Shown here one piece after another: positions 63,348 through 64,000 of a DNA stretch of 64,000 nt. Position numbers and translations under genes: made by a program. Origin of the DNA: Acidovorax carolinensis (GTDB lineage Bacteria > Pseudomonadota > Gammaproteobacteria > Burkholderiales > Burkholderiaceae_C); assembly GCF_002157145.1 (NCBI RefSeq), contig NZ_CP021361.1:3748501-3812500 (forward strand). The letters run 5' to 3'. The stretch's first letter is position 1; every line of letters begins with the position of its first letter. The notes below the pieces were generated by a model. It was given only the letters and a program-made list of their open reading frames with translations. It did no database searches and was not told the origin of the DNA.

Positions 63348-64000
63348 TCAAAACCGGTGCGTGATGGTGCCGACTATCGCCGATTCACTGTATGGACTGG
63401 CGGGGCCATCCGACAGAACGCGACGTATCTGAATGCCTGCGCTGGTACGACGGGCCACCAGGGTATTCCAGCCTAGTACGAGTGAGCGCACCCGGGTTTC
63501 GAGCCCCGGCAAGGTGCCTACGCTGCGCTGATCGCCCCAACTGACATGGATCGAAGAATTCGGCGTGAGACGGTGGGCAAGCCACAGGTTCCAACCACGC
63601 TGGCGAATCCGGGAATTGGTATCGAAATCATCGCCCAACTGGAGCGGCCCGCCGATGGAGCGGTTGTCAGAACGCGAAATAGCCAGCGTCACGGTACTAC
63701 GCTGGCCCAACAACGCCAGCGATAGCTGCTGCACCCGCTGCAACGTGCTGGATGATCGAAGAAAATCCTGAAACACTTGAACATTGGCGGGCAATCCCAA
63801 TCGTTCTATTTCTGCCAGAACGAGCTGTGTGCGGCGAATCGGGTCAGGCTCAAGCTGGGTGTAAAAGCCGTCGAGCAGGTCGAACAGCGACCCCAGTGAC
63901 GCCGACTGTGCGCCCAACCCATTGGAAATGGCCTTGATATCGGTGTAACGCCATACAGTGCGTCCCGTGCGATGCTCCAGTGACGCATTGTGGGATTCGC
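63348..64000 (-). CDS. PEP-CTERM-system outer-membrane protein, 3' part
   Basis: The stop is at 63348 and the frame runs off the right edge; 217 codons are seen. It starts within SHNASLEHRTGRTVWRY and has many alternating residues with aromatic tips (RSDNRSIGGPLQLGDDF, GWNLWLAHRLTPNSS), ending VGTITHRF with a terminal Phe. Both suggest an outer-membrane beta barrel of the TIGR03016 type. It is first of the visible genes in this leftward operon, and the 5' end and promoter are outside the window. Confidence 0.85.
   Translation of the reverse strand, partial: ESHNASLEHRTGRTVWRYTDIKAISNGLGAQSASLGSLFDLLDGFYTQLEPDPIRRTQLVLAEIERLGLPANVQVFQDFLRSSSTLQRVQQLSLALLGQRSTVTLAISRSDNRSIGGPLQLGDDFDTNSRIRQRGWNLWLAHRLTPNSSIHVSWGDQRSVGTLPGLETRVRSLVLGWNTLVARRTSAGIQIRRVLSDGPASPYSESAIVGTITHRF

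Noticed and set aside
61182-63476. Rightward 764-codon ORF
   Set aside because: It lies antisense to the FemAB, deacetylase and ATPase genes and its residues show no family pattern.

Overview
The window looks like a chromosomal stretch of a high-GC betaproteobacterium of the Burkholderiales, most probably a Comamonadaceae member related to Acidovorax. This rests on the trpE-trpG-trpD-trpC gene order with gph and a chalcone-isomerase-like gene beside it, on codon use, and on a complete exosortase A (XrtA)/PEP-CTERM exopolysaccharide locus. Family names are from recognition of the proteins; no search was run.

Region 1 (1-10.2 kb) is housekeeping: the tail of an unrecognised gene, pfkB and queA rightward, then ung leftward, then a leftward trp operon (trpE, a chorismate mutase, trpG, a LysE-type exporter, trpD, a 47-codon membrane ORF, trpC) with a candidate Trp-rich leader peptide upstream. 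A secreted chalcone-isomerase-like gene and gph follow.

Region 2 (10.3-14.0 kb) is a tightly overlapping leftward cluster: a Tat-signal protein, a PqqD-like protein, an HPr-kinase-like protein, a nucleotidyltransferase and a secreted trypsin-like protease. It fits the poorly characterised 'HPr-rel-A' group and is the best candidate for an undescribed system here.

Region 3 (14.1-37 kb) holds the regulatory and accessory half of the XrtA system: PrsT, PrsR, PrsK, the priming glycosyltransferase, an O-antigen-ligase-like protein with a large inserted domain, an acyl-carrier/acyl-ligase/decarboxylase/hydrolase set, one THxN-type PEP-CTERM protein, an acyltransferase with an adenylate-forming ligase, a FemAB/GNAT protein, ugd, and a HAD-UbiA prenyltransferase with a small membrane partner. 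Good sigma-54-like promoters lie before the PEP-CTERM gene and, more weakly, before ugd. This fits control by the sigma-54 activator PrsR.

Region 4 (37-46.5 kb) is a more AT-rich, mosaic stretch: a large lipoprotein that may be a polysaccharide lyase, an intact IS3-family element with TGT target duplication, two atypical transferase genes, a flippase and a GT2 glycosyltransferase.

Region 5 (46.5-64 kb) is one leftward operon of exopolysaccharide genes: an outer-membrane protein, ATPase, three deacetylases, two acyltransferase-fold proteins, glycosyltransferases, exosortase XrtA, an XrtA-associated amidotransferase, a decayed glycosyltransferase, a membrane glycosyltransferase, a 43-codon membrane ORF and an O-glycosylation ligase. 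Export and chain-length genes are probably beyond the right edge.

Five genes (queA, ung, trpD, prsT, ugd) each carry one missing base in or beside a G or C run. Because they are unrelated and mostly housekeeping, this more likely reflects homopolymer sequencing error than gene loss.
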